Positions 36,044 to 45,628 are shown, numbered from the stretch's first letter. The stretch is 64,000 nt of DNA from Ruegeria sp. HKCCSA071 (GCF_017872555.1 NZ_JAEDOX010000005.1:1-64000), one strand, 5' to 3'. Notes: generated by a model from the sequence alone, not told the origin. Numbers and translations: made by a program.

Positions 36044-36660
36044 CGGTCGATTATTCCAAGTTTGATGGCTTGAATGTTTCACGTGAAACATTTGAGCGTC
36101 TGAAAATCTATGTTGATCTGATGAACCGCTGGAACCCCAGGATAAATCTTGTTTCACGCAATAGTCTGGAATTCATCTGGGACCGACATATTCTGGATTC
36201 TGTCCAGGTTTTTCGATGCGCTGAAACGTTTGACACCTGGGTGGACCTTGGCAGTGGCGGCGGGTTCCCCGGAATGGTGTGCGCCATCATTTCTGCCGAG
36301 GAGGTTCCGGCCGCCAGTTTCTCTCTTGTGGAGAGCGACCAGAGAAAATCGGCTTTTCTTCGTAACGTCGCCCGTGAATGTGGCGTGTCGTGTAAAGTGA
36401 TTACCAAGCGGATCGAGGAGGTTGACCCCCTGGGCGCAAACATCGTTTCGGCGCGTGCGCTGGCGGATCTGCGTACACTGTTATCATTTTGTGACAGGCA
36501 TTTAGGTGAAAATGGGACCGCGCTGTTGCCCAAAGGTGCAAGCTGGAAAAAAGAGCTGGAAGAGGCGCGTGAGGAATGGAATTTCGATGCTGAGGCCATT
36601 ACAAGTTTAACTGAACCTCAAGCCGTTATCCTTAAGATCAAAGGAGTATCACGTGGTTGA
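36040..36660 (+). CDS. rsmG: 16S rRNA (guanine527-N7) methyltransferase RsmG
   Basis: A 206-residue SAM enzyme that methylates G527 of 16S r[34 protein letters not shown] and [20 protein letters not shown] (motif I) are the family hallmarks, with [19 protein letters not shown] later. Codons 13-17 (VSRET) are encoded by a perfect parS. It overlaps mnmG by 4 bp and parA by 8 bp, placing tRNA, rRNA and segregation genes in one transcription unit. Confidence 0.95.
   Translation: MTVDYSKFDGLNVSRETFERLKIYVDLMNRWNPRINLVSRNSLEFIWDRHILDSVQVFRCAETFDTWVDLGSGGGFPGMVCAIISAEEVPAASFSLVESDQRKSAFLRNVARECGVSCKVITKRIEEVDPLGANIVSARALADLRTLLSFCDRHLGENGTALLPKGASWKKELEEAREEWNFDAEAITSLTEPQAVILKIKGVSRG
36075..36090. 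promoter_or_regulatory. parS centromere site inside rsmG
   Basis: A second perfect TGTTTCACGTGAAACA, 1.9 kb from the first, embedded in rsmG codons that read N-V-S-R-E-T. The amino acids are kept in many RsmG proteins of this class, so the site is under both coding and ParB-binding constraint. Confidence 0.95.
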
Positions 36661-37456
36661 TCTGTCTCGACCGTCCGGACCCCGGATAATAGCGGTTGCC
36701 AATCAGAAGGGCGGAGTAGGGAAAACAACCACAGCAATCAACTTGGCGGCAGGGTTAGCCGAAGCTGGTTGCAGGGTATTGGTGGTTGACCTTGATCCAC
36801 AGGGGAATGCATCCACCGGATTAGGGGTCGAAGATCGGGATTGGACCACTTATGACCTCATCCTGGACGACGCGCCTTTGGAGGCAGTGGTTCAGGAGAC
36901 GGAGATTGAAAACCTTTTGGTTGTCCCTGCAACGGTTGACCTGAGTTCGGCGGATATCGAGCTGATTTCCAACGAAAAACGCAGCTATTTACTGCACGAC
37001 GCGCTGCGTCAGACGGCGGTAGATGCGTTTGAACTGGATTTCATCCTGATTGATTGCCCGCCGTCACTGAACCTCTTGACGGTAAATGCGATGGTTGCCG
37101 CCCATTCTGTCCTTGTGCCGCTGCAAAGTGAGTTCTTTGCATTGGAGGGTCTTTCGCAATTGATGTTGACGATCCGGGAGGTCCGGCAAACTGCGAATCC
37201 AGACCTGAGAATCGAAGGTGTTGTGTTGACCATGTATGACAACCGCAACAACTTGTCCCGTCAGGTCGAAAAGGATGCGCGTGACAATTTGGGCGAGATG
37301 GTTTTTAAGACGAAGATACCCAGGAATGTGCGGGTCAGCGAGGCGCCATCCTATGCGCTGCCGGTATTGCAGTATGACTCGGGATCACTTGGTGCGATGG
37401 CGTATCGGCATCTGGCCCGTGAGATTATGCATAAGAACAACAAGACCGCAGCATGA
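36653..37456 (+). CDS. parA: Chromosome partitioning ATPase ParA
   Basis: A 267-residue deviant Walker ATPase. IIAVANQKGGVGKTTTAINL is the KGGVGKTT motif, VLVVDLDPQGNASTGLG is the A' motif, and DFILIDCPPSLNLLTVNAM is Walker B; PRNVRVSEAPSYALPVL is the conserved end region. It forms the nucleoid gradient that moves ParB-parS complexes. The GTG start has AAGGAG at 7 bp. Its stop overlaps or abuts the parB frame. Confidence 0.96.
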   Translation: MVDLSRPSGPRIIAVANQKGGVGKTTTAINLAAGLAEAGCRVLVVDLDPQGNASTGLGVEDRDWTTYDLILDDAPLEAVVQETEIENLLVVPATVDLSSADIELISNEKRSYLLHDALRQTAVDAFELDFILIDCPPSLNLLTVNAMVAAHSVLVPLQSEFFALEGLSQLMLTIREVRQTANPDLRIEGVVLTMYDNRNNLSRQVEKDARDNLGEMVFKTKIPRNVRVSEAPSYALPVLQYDSGSLGAMAYRHLAREIMHKNNKTAA

Positions 37457-37476
37457 GCGGTGGTGAGGAGGCCGAC

Positions 37477-38373
37477 ATGAGCACCAGGAAAGCGAAATCC
37501 AGAGGGTTGGGCCGGGGATTATCCGCACTCATGGCGGACGTTAATCCAGAGGCGGGTAACCGGGTATCATCTGACGCGCGCAGACCTGACCTTAAAGTTC
37601 CGATTGAAAAGCTGAAGGCAAACCCCAATCAGCCGCGACGTACGTTCCAGCCCGAACAACTGGATGAGCTTGCCGCGTCGGTCCGGGAAAAAGGTATTAT
37701 CCAACCATTGATCGTACGTCCAACAGGGGCCGGAGAATACGAGATTGTCGCTGGTGAACGCCGGTGGCGGGCGGCTCAGATGGCGCAGCTGCACGAGATC
37801 CCGGTGATTGTGCGCGAATTCGATGATACCGAGGTACTGGAAGTTGCGATCATCGAAAACATCCAGCGCGCTGATCTGAACGCGGTGGAAGAGGCCGCCG
37901 GCTACAGGCAGTTGATGGATCGTTTTGGGCACACGCAGGAAAAGCTTGCCGAGGCATTGGGGAAAAGCCGCAGCCATATTGCGAACCTGTTGCGGCTTTT
38001 GTCTCTGCCAATTGACGTGCAAACTCTTGTTATTGAAGGGAAATTGTCGGCTGGTCATGCGCGCGCACTGATTACGGCGGAAAATCCCTCGGAATTGGCA
38101 AAGCAGATCGTCAAGGATGGCCTGTCTGTGCGCGCGACCGAGGCGTTGGTCAAGAAACAGCAGCAGGGCGACACTGCACGACCTGCTCCCAGATCCAGGA
38201 ATCTGGATGCCGGTAAAGATGCTGATACGCGCGCGCTGGAAAAAGACCTGTCCGCTATTTTGGCCATGAAAGTCTCAATCAACCACAAGGCGGGAACGGA
38301 ATCCGGTCAGGTTGTTCTGACATATGAAAACCTGGATCAGCTTGACGATCTTTGTGCAAAGCTCAGCCGCTAG
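37477..38373 (+). CDS. parB: Chromosome partitioning protein ParB (parS-binding CTPase)
   Basis: About 298 residues. RGLGRGLSALMADV is the ParA-interacting N-terminus, PIEKLKANPNQPRRTF and IVAGERRWRAAQMAQL (GERRWRA, the CTP-binding box) follow, then IENIQRADLNAVEEAAGY and the helix-turn-helix HTQEKLAEALGKSRSHIANL. The C-terminal 40 residues dimerise. I favour the ATG at 37477, preceded by GAGGAGG, over an ATG at 37453 overlapping the parA stop. Its target sites are the two parS at 34167 and 36075. Its end overlaps the convergent DUF454 gene by 11 bp. Confidence 0.95.
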   Translation: MSTRKAKSRGLGRGLSALMADVNPEAGNRVSSDARRPDLKVPIEKLKANPNQPRRTFQPEQLDELAASVREKGIIQPLIVRPTGAGEYEIVAGERRWRAAQMAQLHEIPVIVREFDDTEVLEVAIIENIQRADLNAVEEAAGYRQLMDRFGHTQEKLAEALGKSRSHIANLLRLLSLPIDVQTLVIEGKLSAGHARALITAENPSELAKQIVKDGLSVRATEALVKKQQQGDTARPAPRSRNLDAGKDADTRALEKDLSAILAMKVSINHKAGTESGQVVLTYENLDQLDDLCAKLSR

Positions 38374-38716
38374 GGCGTGTCCAGATAAATATAAGGACGC
38401 CGCCCAGAACAATGACCTGAAGGATCAGCACGAAGGGCGGAACGGATAAGAGCAAAGACACTCCGAAAACGGCGGCGATCGATAAGGTTGCTGCCTTTTT
38501 TGCGGCCGGACGTATTGCACCCGAACTCTGCCAATCCAGTATCATTGGCCCGAAAATCCGGTGCGACAGAAGCCAGTTGTGCAACCGTGAGGAGGATCGC
38601 GCAAAGAAAAACGCTGCCAGCAACAAAAATGGAACTGTTGGAAGAAGAGGCAGTACAACCCCAATTGCGGCCATCGCAACGCAAAGCAATCCCAGCCCCG
38701 CCCAAAGATACTGCAT
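38363..38716 (-). CDS. YbaN/DUF454 family membrane protein
   Basis: A 117-residue protein with three or four hydrophobic segments. AAIGVVLPLLPTVPFLLLAA and FFFARSSSRLHNWLLSHRIF are the DUF454 signature (LPTTPF-LLAA--F-RSSPR---WL). Function is not established. It follows hemW by 2 bp on the same strand and probably shares its transcript. Confidence 0.85.
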   Translation of the reverse strand: MQYLWAGLGLLCVAMAAIGVVLPLLPTVPFLLLAAFFFARSSSRLHNWLLSHRIFGPMILDWQSSGAIRPAAKKAATLSIAAVFGVSLLLSVPPFVLILQVIVLGGVLIFIWTRPSG

Positions 38717-38718
38717 AT

Positions 38719-39873
38719 CTAGCCCATCAATTCCCGGATTACAGCATTCAGCACGGCGCGCCCCGCTGGTGTTGCTCTGAGTCTGTTGTTATCACGTTCA
38801 ATCATGTTAATGCCGACCAGATGGTCTACGGATTCGTCTGAAAGTGGACGGCCTGACAAGGCTGCCCACCTACCTATATCTAGTCCTTCTGAAATCCTCA
38901 TACCCATCATAAGGTATTCGTTCGCCTGTTCTTTAGGTGAAAGGACATAGCGCTTCTTTTCTCCGTCACCCTTCGTGGCGGCGTCAAGCCAACGTTGCGG
39001 ATTCAATTGAGTCTCGGTCGCGTGTTTTTGACCATCCACAGTAATCCGCCCATGAGCGCCGGGGCCAATGCCGACATAATCTCCGTAACGCCAATAGACC
39101 AGATTGTGCTGCGACTCTGCACCGGGGCGGGCGTGATTGGACACCTCATAGGCGGGCAGGCCGTGTTTCTCGCAAATCTCTTGTGTTGCAAGGTACATGT
39201 CGGCCGCACTGTCATCCTCGGGCAAGCCGCGCAGTTTTCCGACAGCATAACGATCGGCAAAAGCGGTGCCATCTTCGATTGTCAGTTGATACAGCGACAA
39301 GTGATCCACGGCCATGGACAAAGCGTCGTTCAACTCGGCCCGCCAGGCATCCAGCGTTTGGTGCTGTCTGGCATAGATCAGGTCAAAGCTGACCCGTTCA
39401 AAACAATCACGGGCGATGTCAAAGGCGGCGCGTGCCTCGGCCACAGTGTGAATCCGCCCCAAGCGGCGCAGGTCTTCGTCGTTGAGCGCCTGCACGCCCA
39501 TCGATATCCGGTTGACACCTGCATCACGATAGGCCGCGAACCGCCCGGCCTCGACCGATCCGGGATTTGCCTCCAGCGTGATTTCCATGGTGTTGGAGGG
39601 GCGCCAGAGCGCACGGGCCTCACCGATCACGGCAGCAACGGTTTCCGGGTCCATCAGCGACGGGGTTCCACCGCCGAAAAAGATCGTGTTCAGCACCCGA
39701 TCCGGGGTTTCGACGGCCGAGCGCCGCAATTCGCTCAGATAGGCGGTAAGCCATTGTTTTTGATCAATATTATTGGAAACGTGGCTGTTGAAGTCGCAAT
39801 AGGGGCATTTGGCCTCGCAAAAGGGCCAATGCACGTACAGGCCAAAGCCCCCGCTGCGCCAATCATCCGCCAA
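38719..39873 (-). CDS. hemW: Radical SAM family heme chaperone HemW
   Basis: A 384-residue radical SAM protein. LYVHWPFCEAKCPYCDFNSH has the CxxxCxxC 4Fe-4S motif in the HemW form with an F-N-S-H tail, TIFFGGGTPSLM binds SAM, and ISMGVQALNDEDLRRLGRIH is typical. The fourth Cys seen in true HemN is lacking, which supports HemW, a heme-binding and delivery protein formerly annotated as oxygen-independent coproporphyrinogen oxidase. It overlaps rdgB by 11 bp. Confidence 0.9.
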   Translation of the reverse strand: MADDWRSGGFGLYVHWPFCEAKCPYCDFNSHVSNNIDQKQWLTAYLSELRRSAVETPDRVLNTIFFGGGTPSLMDPETVAAVIGEARALWRPSNTMEITLEANPGSVEAGRFAAYRDAGVNRISMGVQALNDEDLRRLGRIHTVAEARAAFDIARDCFERVSFDLIYARQHQTLDAWRAELNDALSMAVDHLSLYQLTIEDGTAFADRYAVGKLRGLPEDDSAADMYLATQEICEKHGLPAYEVSNHARPGAESQHNLVYWRYGDYVGIGPGAHGRITVDGQKHATETQLNPQRWLDAATKGDGEKKRYVLSPKEQANEYLMMGMRISEGLDIGRWAALSGRPLSDESVDHLVGINMIERDNNRLRATPAGRAVLNAVIRELMG

Positions 39874-40477
39874 AGCAGCCTTTCACGAACTTCTCAACCG
39901 CGCGACCGCGATGGCTGATCTTGTTCTTTTCCCAGCGATCCATCTCGGCAAAGGTAATGTCGTATCCTTCGGGAACAAACATCGGATCGTAACCGAATCC
40001 ACCTGCGCCGCGGATGGGCCAGACCAAATGACCGGGGGCAACGCCCTCAAACACCTCATCATGCCCATCAGGCCAGGCCAGTACCAGTGTGCTTCGGAAT
40101 TGCGCTGTGCGGGGATGGGGGGCGTTCTTTGCCTCAAGCTCAGAATGGGCGCGGGTCATCGCCATCAGGAAGTCGCGCCCATTGGCGGTTTCGGCCCAAT
40201 CAGCGGTATAAATGCCCGGCGCGCCATTCAGGGCGTCGATGGTGATTCCGGAATCGTCTGACAGGGCAGGCAGCCCGGTTGCTTTTGCAGCGGCGTGGGC
40301 CTTGATCCGGGCGTTGCCGACAAAGGTGTCCTCGGTCTCTTCCGGTTCGGGCAGGCCCATGTCCGCCGCACCCACAACCGTCACGCCAAAAGGCTCGAGG
40401 AGATGCGCCATCTCCTCAAGCTTGCCTTTGTTGTGGGTCGCGACCAACAGCCTGTCGCTGTCAAACTTACGGGTCAT
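39863..40477 (-). CDS. rdgB: XTP/dITP pyrophosphatase (RdgB/HAM1)
   Basis: A 204-residue protein. [20 protein letters not shown] is the N-terminal substrate-binding signature (T-N-GK--E), [20 protein letters not shown] the catalytic D-SG block, and [14 protein letters not shown] and [13 protein letters not shown] the later conserved motifs. It removes non-canonical purine nucleotides. It overlaps rph by 4 bp and hemW by 11 bp in a minus-strand operon. Confidence 0.95.
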   Translation of the reverse strand: MTRKFDSDRLLVATHNKGKLEEMAHLLEPFGVTVVGAADMGLPEPEETEDTFVGNARIKAHAAAKATGLPALSDDSGITIDALNGAPGIYTADWAETANGRDFLMAMTRAHSELEAKNAPHPRTAQFRSTLVLAWPDGHDEVFEGVAPGHLVWPIRGAGGFGYDPMFVPEGYDITFAEMDRWEKNKISHRGRAVEKFVKGCFGG

Positions 40478-41187
40478 GTGGTGGCGGCTTTCTGGGCTGC
40501 GGCCAGCTCGGCAACGCCTTTTTCCGCCAGATCCATCAGCTGATCCATCTGGGCGCGGCTGAATACAGAACCTTCGGCACTCATCTGAACCTCGATCAGT
40601 TTGCCTGACCCGGTCATGATAAAGTTGCCGTCGACACCGGCCTCGCTGTCTTCCGGATAGTCAAGGTCCAGCACAGGCTGGCCCGCATAAATACCGCATG
40701 ACACGGCGGCGACCGGATCAACCAGCGGATCTGAAATCACGTCACCTGCCTTCATCAGCTTGTTGACGGCCAATCGCAGCGCAACCCAGCCGCCGGTGAT
40801 CGAGGCACAGCGGGTGCCGCCATCAGCCTGGATCACATCGCAATCAACGGTGATCTGCCGTTCGCCAAGTGCAACCCGGTCGACGCCTGCCCGCAGGGCG
40901 CGGCCGATCAGGCGTTGGATTTCCACTGTCCGCCCGCCTTGCTTGCCCGAGGCCGCTTCACGCCGCATCCGGGTGTTGGTGGCGCGGGGCAGCATACCGT
41001 ATTCGGCGGTGACCCAGCCTAGCCCCGAACCCTTGATGAAAGGGGGTACCCGATCTTCGATCGTGGCGGTGCACAGCACATGGGTGTCGCCCATCTTGAT
41101 CAGGCAGGAACCTTCGGCATGTTTGGTGAACCCCGTTTCAATTGAAACGGCGCGCATTTCACTTAAGTCTCTTCCAGAGGGTCGCAT
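40474..41187 (-). CDS. rph: Ribonuclease PH
   Basis: A 237-residue phosphorolytic exoribonuclease trimming tRNA 3' ends. [40 protein letters not shown] and [20 protein letters not shown] contain the phosphate-binding Arg residues, and [20 protein letters not shown] is the catalytic block; [20 protein letters not shown] closes the fold. It heads the rph-rdgB-hemW-DUF454 operon and diverges from hrcA. Confidence 0.95.
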   Translation of the reverse strand: MRPSGRDLSEMRAVSIETGFTKHAEGSCLIKMGDTHVLCTATIEDRVPPFIKGSGLGWVTAEYGMLPRATNTRMRREAASGKQGGRTVEIQRLIGRALRAGVDRVALGERQITVDCDVIQADGGTRCASITGGWVALRLAVNKLMKAGDVISDPLVDPVAAVSCGIYAGQPVLDLDYPEDSEAGVDGNFIMTGSGKLIEVQMSAEGSVFSRAQMDQLMDLAEKGVAELAAAQKAATT

Positions 41188-41248
41188 GGGAAATCCTTTG
41201 TTTGCTGGGTTGGGGATACCGCCCCGCAGCGTTACGATGCAACCCCGA

Positions 41249-41276
41249 TTGACCTTTCATTTGCCTGCTATTTAAT
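41249..41276 (+). promoter_or_regulatory. Sigma-70-like promoter for hrcA-grpE
   Basis: TTGACC (41249-41254) and TTTAAT (41271-41276), 16 bp apart, each match consensus at five of six positions. Transcription would start near 41283, 17 bp before the hrcA ATG. I see no CIRCE palindrome here, so HrcA may not control its own gene. Confidence 0.5.
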
Positions 41277-41299
41277 GATGAACCAGCAGGGGAAAACGC

Positions 41300-42364
41300 A
41301 TGAGTGAAGCGAGCAAAATTCTGGACGAGATGAACGACCGGTCACGCGAGGTGTTCCGGTTGATCGTCGAAAGTTATCTGGAAAGCGGAGAGCCGGTTGG
41401 AAGCCGCACCCTGACACGTACCCTGTCTGAAAAAGTCAGTGCCGCAACCGTGCGCAACGTGATGCAGGACCTGGAGTTTCTGGGCCTTCTGGACAGCCCG
41501 CATATCAGCGCGGGCCGGGTACCGACGCAGCAAGGTTTGCGGATGTTCGTGGACGGTTTGCTTGAGGTTGGCGATCTGGGCGTCGACGACAAGCAAAAAC
41601 TGGAAGAGACTTTAGGCTCTAACACGGGTGATGTTGGCGGAATGTTGGATCGGGTCGGGTCAGCTCTGTCACACGTGACACAAGGTGCGTCGCTGGTTCT
41701 TACGCCTAAGCATGAAGCCGAAATAAAACATATCGAATTTGTCTCTTTGGGGCATGACAAGGCTTTGGTGGTGCTGGTTTTTTCTGACGGCCATGTCGAA
41801 AACCGCCTGTTCACACCACCGCCCGGCCAGACGCCCAGTTCGATGCGCGAGGCTGCGAATTTTCTGAATGCGCTGATTGAGGGGCGCACACTCAGTGAAG
41901 TGCGCCGTCAGATGCAGAAACAGATTCAGGCACGCAAGCAGGAAATAGATGCGCTGGCGCGCGAGCTGGTCGAAAGCGGGCTGGCGGCCTGGGACGGAGA
42001 CGGAGCCGACTCGGCCCGTTTGATCGTGCGGGGGCGGGCGAATCTGTTGAACGAACCCGGTCAGGCCGGAGAGTTGGAGCGTATTCGCAGCCTGTTTGAT
42101 GATCTGGAGCGCAAGCGCGACATCGCGGATTTCCTCGAATTGACGGAAGGTGGCGAGGGTGTGCGCATTTTTATTGGGTCTGAGAACAAACTTTTCTCAC
42201 TTTCGGGTTCCTCTTTGGTGGTGTCTCCATATATGAACGCTGATCGAAAGATAATCGGTGCGGTCGGGGTCATCGGGCCCACGCGTCTGAATTATGGACG
42301 GATCGTGCCGATCGTGGATTATACGGCGCAACTGGTCGGCAAGCTGATATCCGACCGGAGCTAG
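41300..42364 (+). CDS. hrcA: Heat-inducible transcription repressor HrcA
   Basis: A 354-residue repressor. The N-terminal winged helix is GEPVGSRTLTRTLSEKVSAA TV-type (SEKVSAATVRNVMQDLEFLG), followed by SPHISAGRVPTQQGLRMFVD; the C-terminal GAF-like region includes VVLVFSDGHVENRLF and IIGAVGVIGPTRLNYGRIVP. HrcA represses groESL or dnaK operons through CIRCE elements, neither of which lies in this window. It is 10 bp upstream of grpE. Confidence 0.95.
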   Translation: MSEASKILDEMNDRSREVFRLIVESYLESGEPVGSRTLTRTLSEKVSAATVRNVMQDLEFLGLLDSPHISAGRVPTQQGLRMFVDGLLEVGDLGVDDKQKLEETLGSNTGDVGGMLDRVGSALSHVTQGASLVLTPKHEAEIKHIEFVSLGHDKALVVLVFSDGHVENRLFTPPPGQTPSSMREAANFLNALIEGRTLSEVRRQMQKQIQARKQEIDALARELVESGLAAWDGDGADSARLIVRGRANLLNEPGQAGELERIRSLFDDLERKRDIADFLELTEGGEGVRIFIGSENKLFSLSGSSLVVSPYMNADRKIIGAVGVIGPTRLNYGRIVPIVDYTAQLVGKLISDRS

Positions 42365-42374
42365 AGGGTAAGAG

Positions 42375-42938
42375 ATGGCAGAGCCCAAGAACGAAGATTT
42401 TCTGGACGATATCATGGCGGCAGAAGCGGAAGAGCTGGCCGAGGAGTTTGCTGAGATCAGCGACGAGGCGTTGGAGCTGGACGAGCTGCGCGCTGAGCGG
42501 GATGCGTATAAAGACAAATTCATGCGCGCGCTTGCCGACGCCGAGAACGCGCGCAAACGCGGCGACAAAGCGCGCCGCGATGCCGAACAGTATGGCGGCT
42601 CTAAGCTGGCCCGCGATATGCTGCCTGTATACGACAACATGAAGCGCGCGCTTGAGGCCGCGACCGACGAGCAGAAAGAAGTTGCCGCCGGACTGCTGGA
42701 AGGCGTCGAACTGACCATGCGTGCCCTCAAGGACGTCTTCCAGAAGCACGGGATCGAAGTGATTACACCCGAGGTTGGCGACCGGTTTGATCCGAATGTG
42801 CATGAGGCAATGTTCGAGGCCCCGGTGCCGGGCACACGGGCAGGGGACATTATTCAGGTATCCGCCGAAGGATTCATGCTGCACGACCGCCTGTTGCGTC
42901 CGGCTCAGGTCGGGGTCTCTTCAACGCCAGCAAGCTGA
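42375..42938 (+). CDS. grpE: Nucleotide exchange factor GrpE
   Basis: A 187-residue DnaK cofactor. The acidic N-terminal 40 residues and long helix (DELRAERDAYKDKFMRALAD, AENARKRGDKARRDAEQYGG) form the coiled-coil dimer, and the beta-wing domain shows GIEVITPEVGDRFDPNVHEA and PAQVGVS at the end. It releases ADP from DnaK. It forms an operon with hrcA. dnaK is not in the window. Confidence 0.95.
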   Translation: MAEPKNEDFLDDIMAAEAEELAEEFAEISDEALELDELRAERDAYKDKFMRALADAENARKRGDKARRDAEQYGGSKLARDMLPVYDNMKRALEAATDEQKEVAAGLLEGVELTMRALKDVFQKHGIEVITPEVGDRFDPNVHEAMFEAPVPGTRAGDIIQVSAEGFMLHDRLLRPAQVGVSSTPAS

Positions 42939-42979
42939 TTGGCTTTTCAAAGCCAAGCCTTCGGCGAGAGTATTTTTGA
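42939..42979 (+). terminator. Stem-loop and conserved-looking tail after grpE
   Basis: TTGGCTTT (42939-42946) and AAAGCCAA (42949-42956) form an 8-bp palindrome starting just after the grpE stop, followed by TTCGGCGAGAGTATTTTTGA with a T-run. I recall similar tails after genes in Rhodobacteraceae, but could not check this. Confidence 0.5.
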
Positions 42980-42994
42980 AAAGATGAAGGGCGG

Positions 42995-45628
42995 TCAGGA
43001 TCTGGCCGCCTCTTTCAGTTTGTAGATGAGATCCAGCGCCTCACGCGGGGTCAGTTCGTCGGGCAGGACACCCTCAAGCATCTGGGTTACCGGCGAGGTT
43101 TTTGGTGCGGGCGGGGGTGGCGGCGCGGCTGCCGAGAACAGCGGCAGGTCGTCAATCAGCGCTTTTTGCTTGCCGCCTTCGCGTTCGGTTTTTTCAAGCT
43201 GCTCCAGAACCACCCGGGCACGTTCAACGACAGAAGCCGGCAAACCGGCCAGTTGCGCAACCTGCACCCCATATGACCGGTCAGCTGCGCCCTTGTGAAC
43301 CTCGTGCAGGAAGATGACTTCGCCTTCCCACTCTTTGACCGCTACGGTGGCGTTATCGACACCTTCGAGTTTGCCGGCCAAAGCCGTAAGCTCATGATAA
43401 TGCGTGGCAAACAATGCGCGACATTTGTTGGTCGCGTGCAGGTGTTCCAATGTGGCCCAGGCGATGGACAGGCCGTCATAGGTGGCGGTACCGCGACCGA
43501 TTTCGTCCAGGATCACCAATGCACGGTCATCGGCCTGATTCAGAATGGCGGCGGTTTCGACCATCTCGACCATAAAGGTCGACCGCCCCCGCGCCAGATC
43601 GTCCGAGGCTCCGACGCGGCTGAACAGCTGGCTGACGACGCCAATATGCGCCTCTTCGGCCGGAACGTAGCTGCCCATTTGGGCAAGCAGTGCAATCAGG
43701 GCGTTCTGGCGCAGAAAGGTTGATTTACCGGCCATGTTCGGACCGGTCAATAACCATATCGCCGCGCCGTCTTGGACACTCAGGTCGCAATCATTGGAAA
43801 TGAACGCATCGCTGCTTTGCTGTCGGAGGGCGTGTTCCACAACTGGGTGTCGACCGCCCTGCACATTGAATGCGCGAGAGGCGTCAACCCTTGGATGGCA
43901 CCAGTTTTCACCCCGTGCAAGATCAGCTAAAGCGGTCGACAGGTCCAGTTCGGCAAGCCCGCGGGCGGCTTGATTCAATCGGGCAGCAAGGTCCAGTATC
44001 GCGCCAGAAAGCCTTTGATAGAGCCGCTTTTCAATATCCAGCGCTAGATTCCCTGCGTTCAGGATACGGGTTTCGATCTCAGACAGTTCGACGGTTGTAA
44101 ACCGCACCTGATTGGCTGTCGTCTGGCGATGGATATAGGTTTCGCTAAAGGGTGGGTTCAGCATCTTTTCGGCATGGGTTGCCGTGGTTTCGATGAAATA
44201 GCCCAGCACGTTGTTATGCTTGATTTTCAGCGAGGTGATGCCGGTGTGTTCGACGTATTTCTGCTGAAACCCGGCAATGACCGAGCGACCTTCGTCACGC
44301 AGGGTGCGGGCCTCGTCCAGTTCAGCGTCAAAACCTGGCGCGATAAAGCCTCCGTCGCGAGTCAGAAGCGGGGGTTCGGCCACCAGCGCCTCGTCCAGTA
44401 AAGTCAGCAAGTCATCGAAACCAACGAGGTTCTGAAGCGCGGTTGCCAGCAACACCGGCAAATCCTGATCCGCGCAGATTTCGGCAATCGTGACTGCCTG
44501 TGTCAAACCATTGCGAATGGCTGTCAGATCACGAGGTCCGCCGCGCTCGAGCGACAAACGCGACAGGGCGCGGTCCAGATCCGGGGTTTTGCGCAAGGCT
44601 TCGCGCAGATCAGACGCGATCAGGCTGTCACCAGCGGCGAAACTGACGGCGTCAAGCCGGGCATGGATCACATCCAGATTACGAGAAGGGCTTGAAAGCC
44701 GCTGTTCCAGCAATCGGGCGCCACCGGGGGTAACGGTTCGGTCAACGACAGAAAGAAGCGATCCTGCGCGCCCGCCGGACAGGGAGCGGGTCAGCTCCAG
44801 ATTGCGACGTGTGGCGGCGTCGATCTGAACGACGCGATCCTCAAATTCTTTCAGCGGCGTTTGCAGCAGGGGCAGTTTGCCCTTTTGCGTAATCTCCAGA
44901 TAGTCGATCAGCGCGCCCATTGCGGACACTTCGGCGCGGCCGAAATTTCCGAACGCGTCCAAGGCGCCCACGTGAAACAGCCCGCAGATGCGCTTTTCCG
45001 CCGCCGTGCTGTCGAAGCTGGCGCGCCCGACCGGGGTCAGTGAAATCCCCAGATCAAGCAGCGTTTCGTTCAGATTTTCCTGCGCGCCATCGGCCACGAT
45101 CAGTTCGGAGGGCGCAAGTCGGGCAAGCTCAGGACTGAGCCGGACCGAGGTCAGGGGCATCACGTGAAACGCGCCCGTCGAAATATCAGCCCAGGCAATC
45201 GCGGCCTCGTCCCGGACCTCGGCATAGGCAGCCAGAAAGTTGTGCCGGCGCGCCTCAAGCAATGCGTCCTCGGTCAGTGTTCCGGGCGTAACCAGTCGCA
45301 CGACATCGCGCTTTACGACCGATTTAGAGCCTCGTTTCTTTGCTTCAGCCGGGCTTTCCATCTGTTCGCAGACCGCAACGCGAAAACCCTTGCGGATCAG
45401 GGTCAGAAGGTATCCTTCGGCCGAATGCACCGGCACGCCGCACATCGGGATGTCTTCGTCATTGTGCTTGCCGCGCTTGGTCAGGGCGATGTCCAACGCC
45501 TCGGCAGCGTTGACGGCATCCTCGAAGAACATCTCATAGAAATCACCCATGCGATAAAACAGCAGGGCATCCGCGTGGGCCTCTTTGATTTCGAGGTATT
45601 GCGCCATCATTGGCGTGACTGTGGACAA
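42995..45628 (-). CDS. mutS: DNA mismatch repair protein MutS
   Basis: An 877-residue mismatch sensor, a normal length. YRMGDFYEMFFEDA holds the Phe-x-Glu mismatch-reading motif, LLTGPNMAGKSTFLRQNALI is Walker A, and RALVILDEIGRGTATYDGLS is Walker B; the helix-turn-helix and C-terminal tail follow. A TTG at 45628 with AGAAGGGGG upstream gives the family-like N-terminus STVTPMMAQYLEIKEAH; an ATG at 45610 is the alternative. The frame is open to 45793, but that part has no homology and crosses the divergent maeB promoter region. Confidence 0.95.
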   Translation of the reverse strand: MSTVTPMMAQYLEIKEAHADALLFYRMGDFYEMFFEDAVNAAEALDIALTKRGKHNDEDIPMCGVPVHSAEGYLLTLIRKGFRVAVCEQMESPAEAKKRGSKSVVKRDVVRLVTPGTLTEDALLEARRHNFLAAYAEVRDEAAIAWADISTGAFHVMPLTSVRLSPELARLAPSELIVADGAQENLNETLLDLGISLTPVGRASFDSTAAEKRICGLFHVGALDAFGNFGRAEVSAMGALIDYLEITQKGKLPLLQTPLKEFEDRVVQIDAATRRNLELTRSLSGGRAGSLLSVVDRTVTPGGARLLEQRLSSPSRNLDVIHARLDAVSFAAGDSLIASDLREALRKTPDLDRALSRLSLERGGPRDLTAIRNGLTQAVTIAEICADQDLPVLLATALQNLVGFDDLLTLLDEALVAEPPLLTRDGGFIAPGFDAELDEARTLRDEGRSVIAGFQQKYVEHTGITSLKIKHNNVLGYFIETTATHAEKMLNPPFSETYIHRQTTANQVRFTTVELSEIETRILNAGNLALDIEKRLYQRLSGAILDLAARLNQAARGLAELDLSTALADLARGENWCHPRVDASRAFNVQGGRHPVVEHALRQQSSDAFISNDCDLSVQDGAAIWLLTGPNMAGKSTFLRQNALIALLAQMGSYVPAEEAHIGVVSQLFSRVGASDDLARGRSTFMVEMVETAAILNQADDRALVILDEIGRGTATYDGLSIAWATLEHLHATNKCRALFATHYHELTALAGKLEGVDNATVAVKEWEGEVIFLHEVHKGAADRSYGVQVAQLAGLPASVVERARVVLEQLEKTEREGGKQKALIDDLPLFSAAAPPPPPAPKTSPVTQMLEGVLPDELTPREALDLIYKLKEAARS

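Noticed and set aside
36648..36663. CACGTG at the rsmG/parA junction
   Set aside because: Only about 10 of 16 positions fit parS; it is probably chance around the GTG start of parA.
41188..41299. Possible CIRCE element upstream of hrcA
   Set aside because: No TTAGCACTC-N9-GAGTGCTAA-like palindrome is present in this gap.
45156..45171. parS-like sequence with CACGTGAAAC inside mutS
   Set aside because: Only 12 of 16 positions match and one half-site is lost, so I do not count it as parS.
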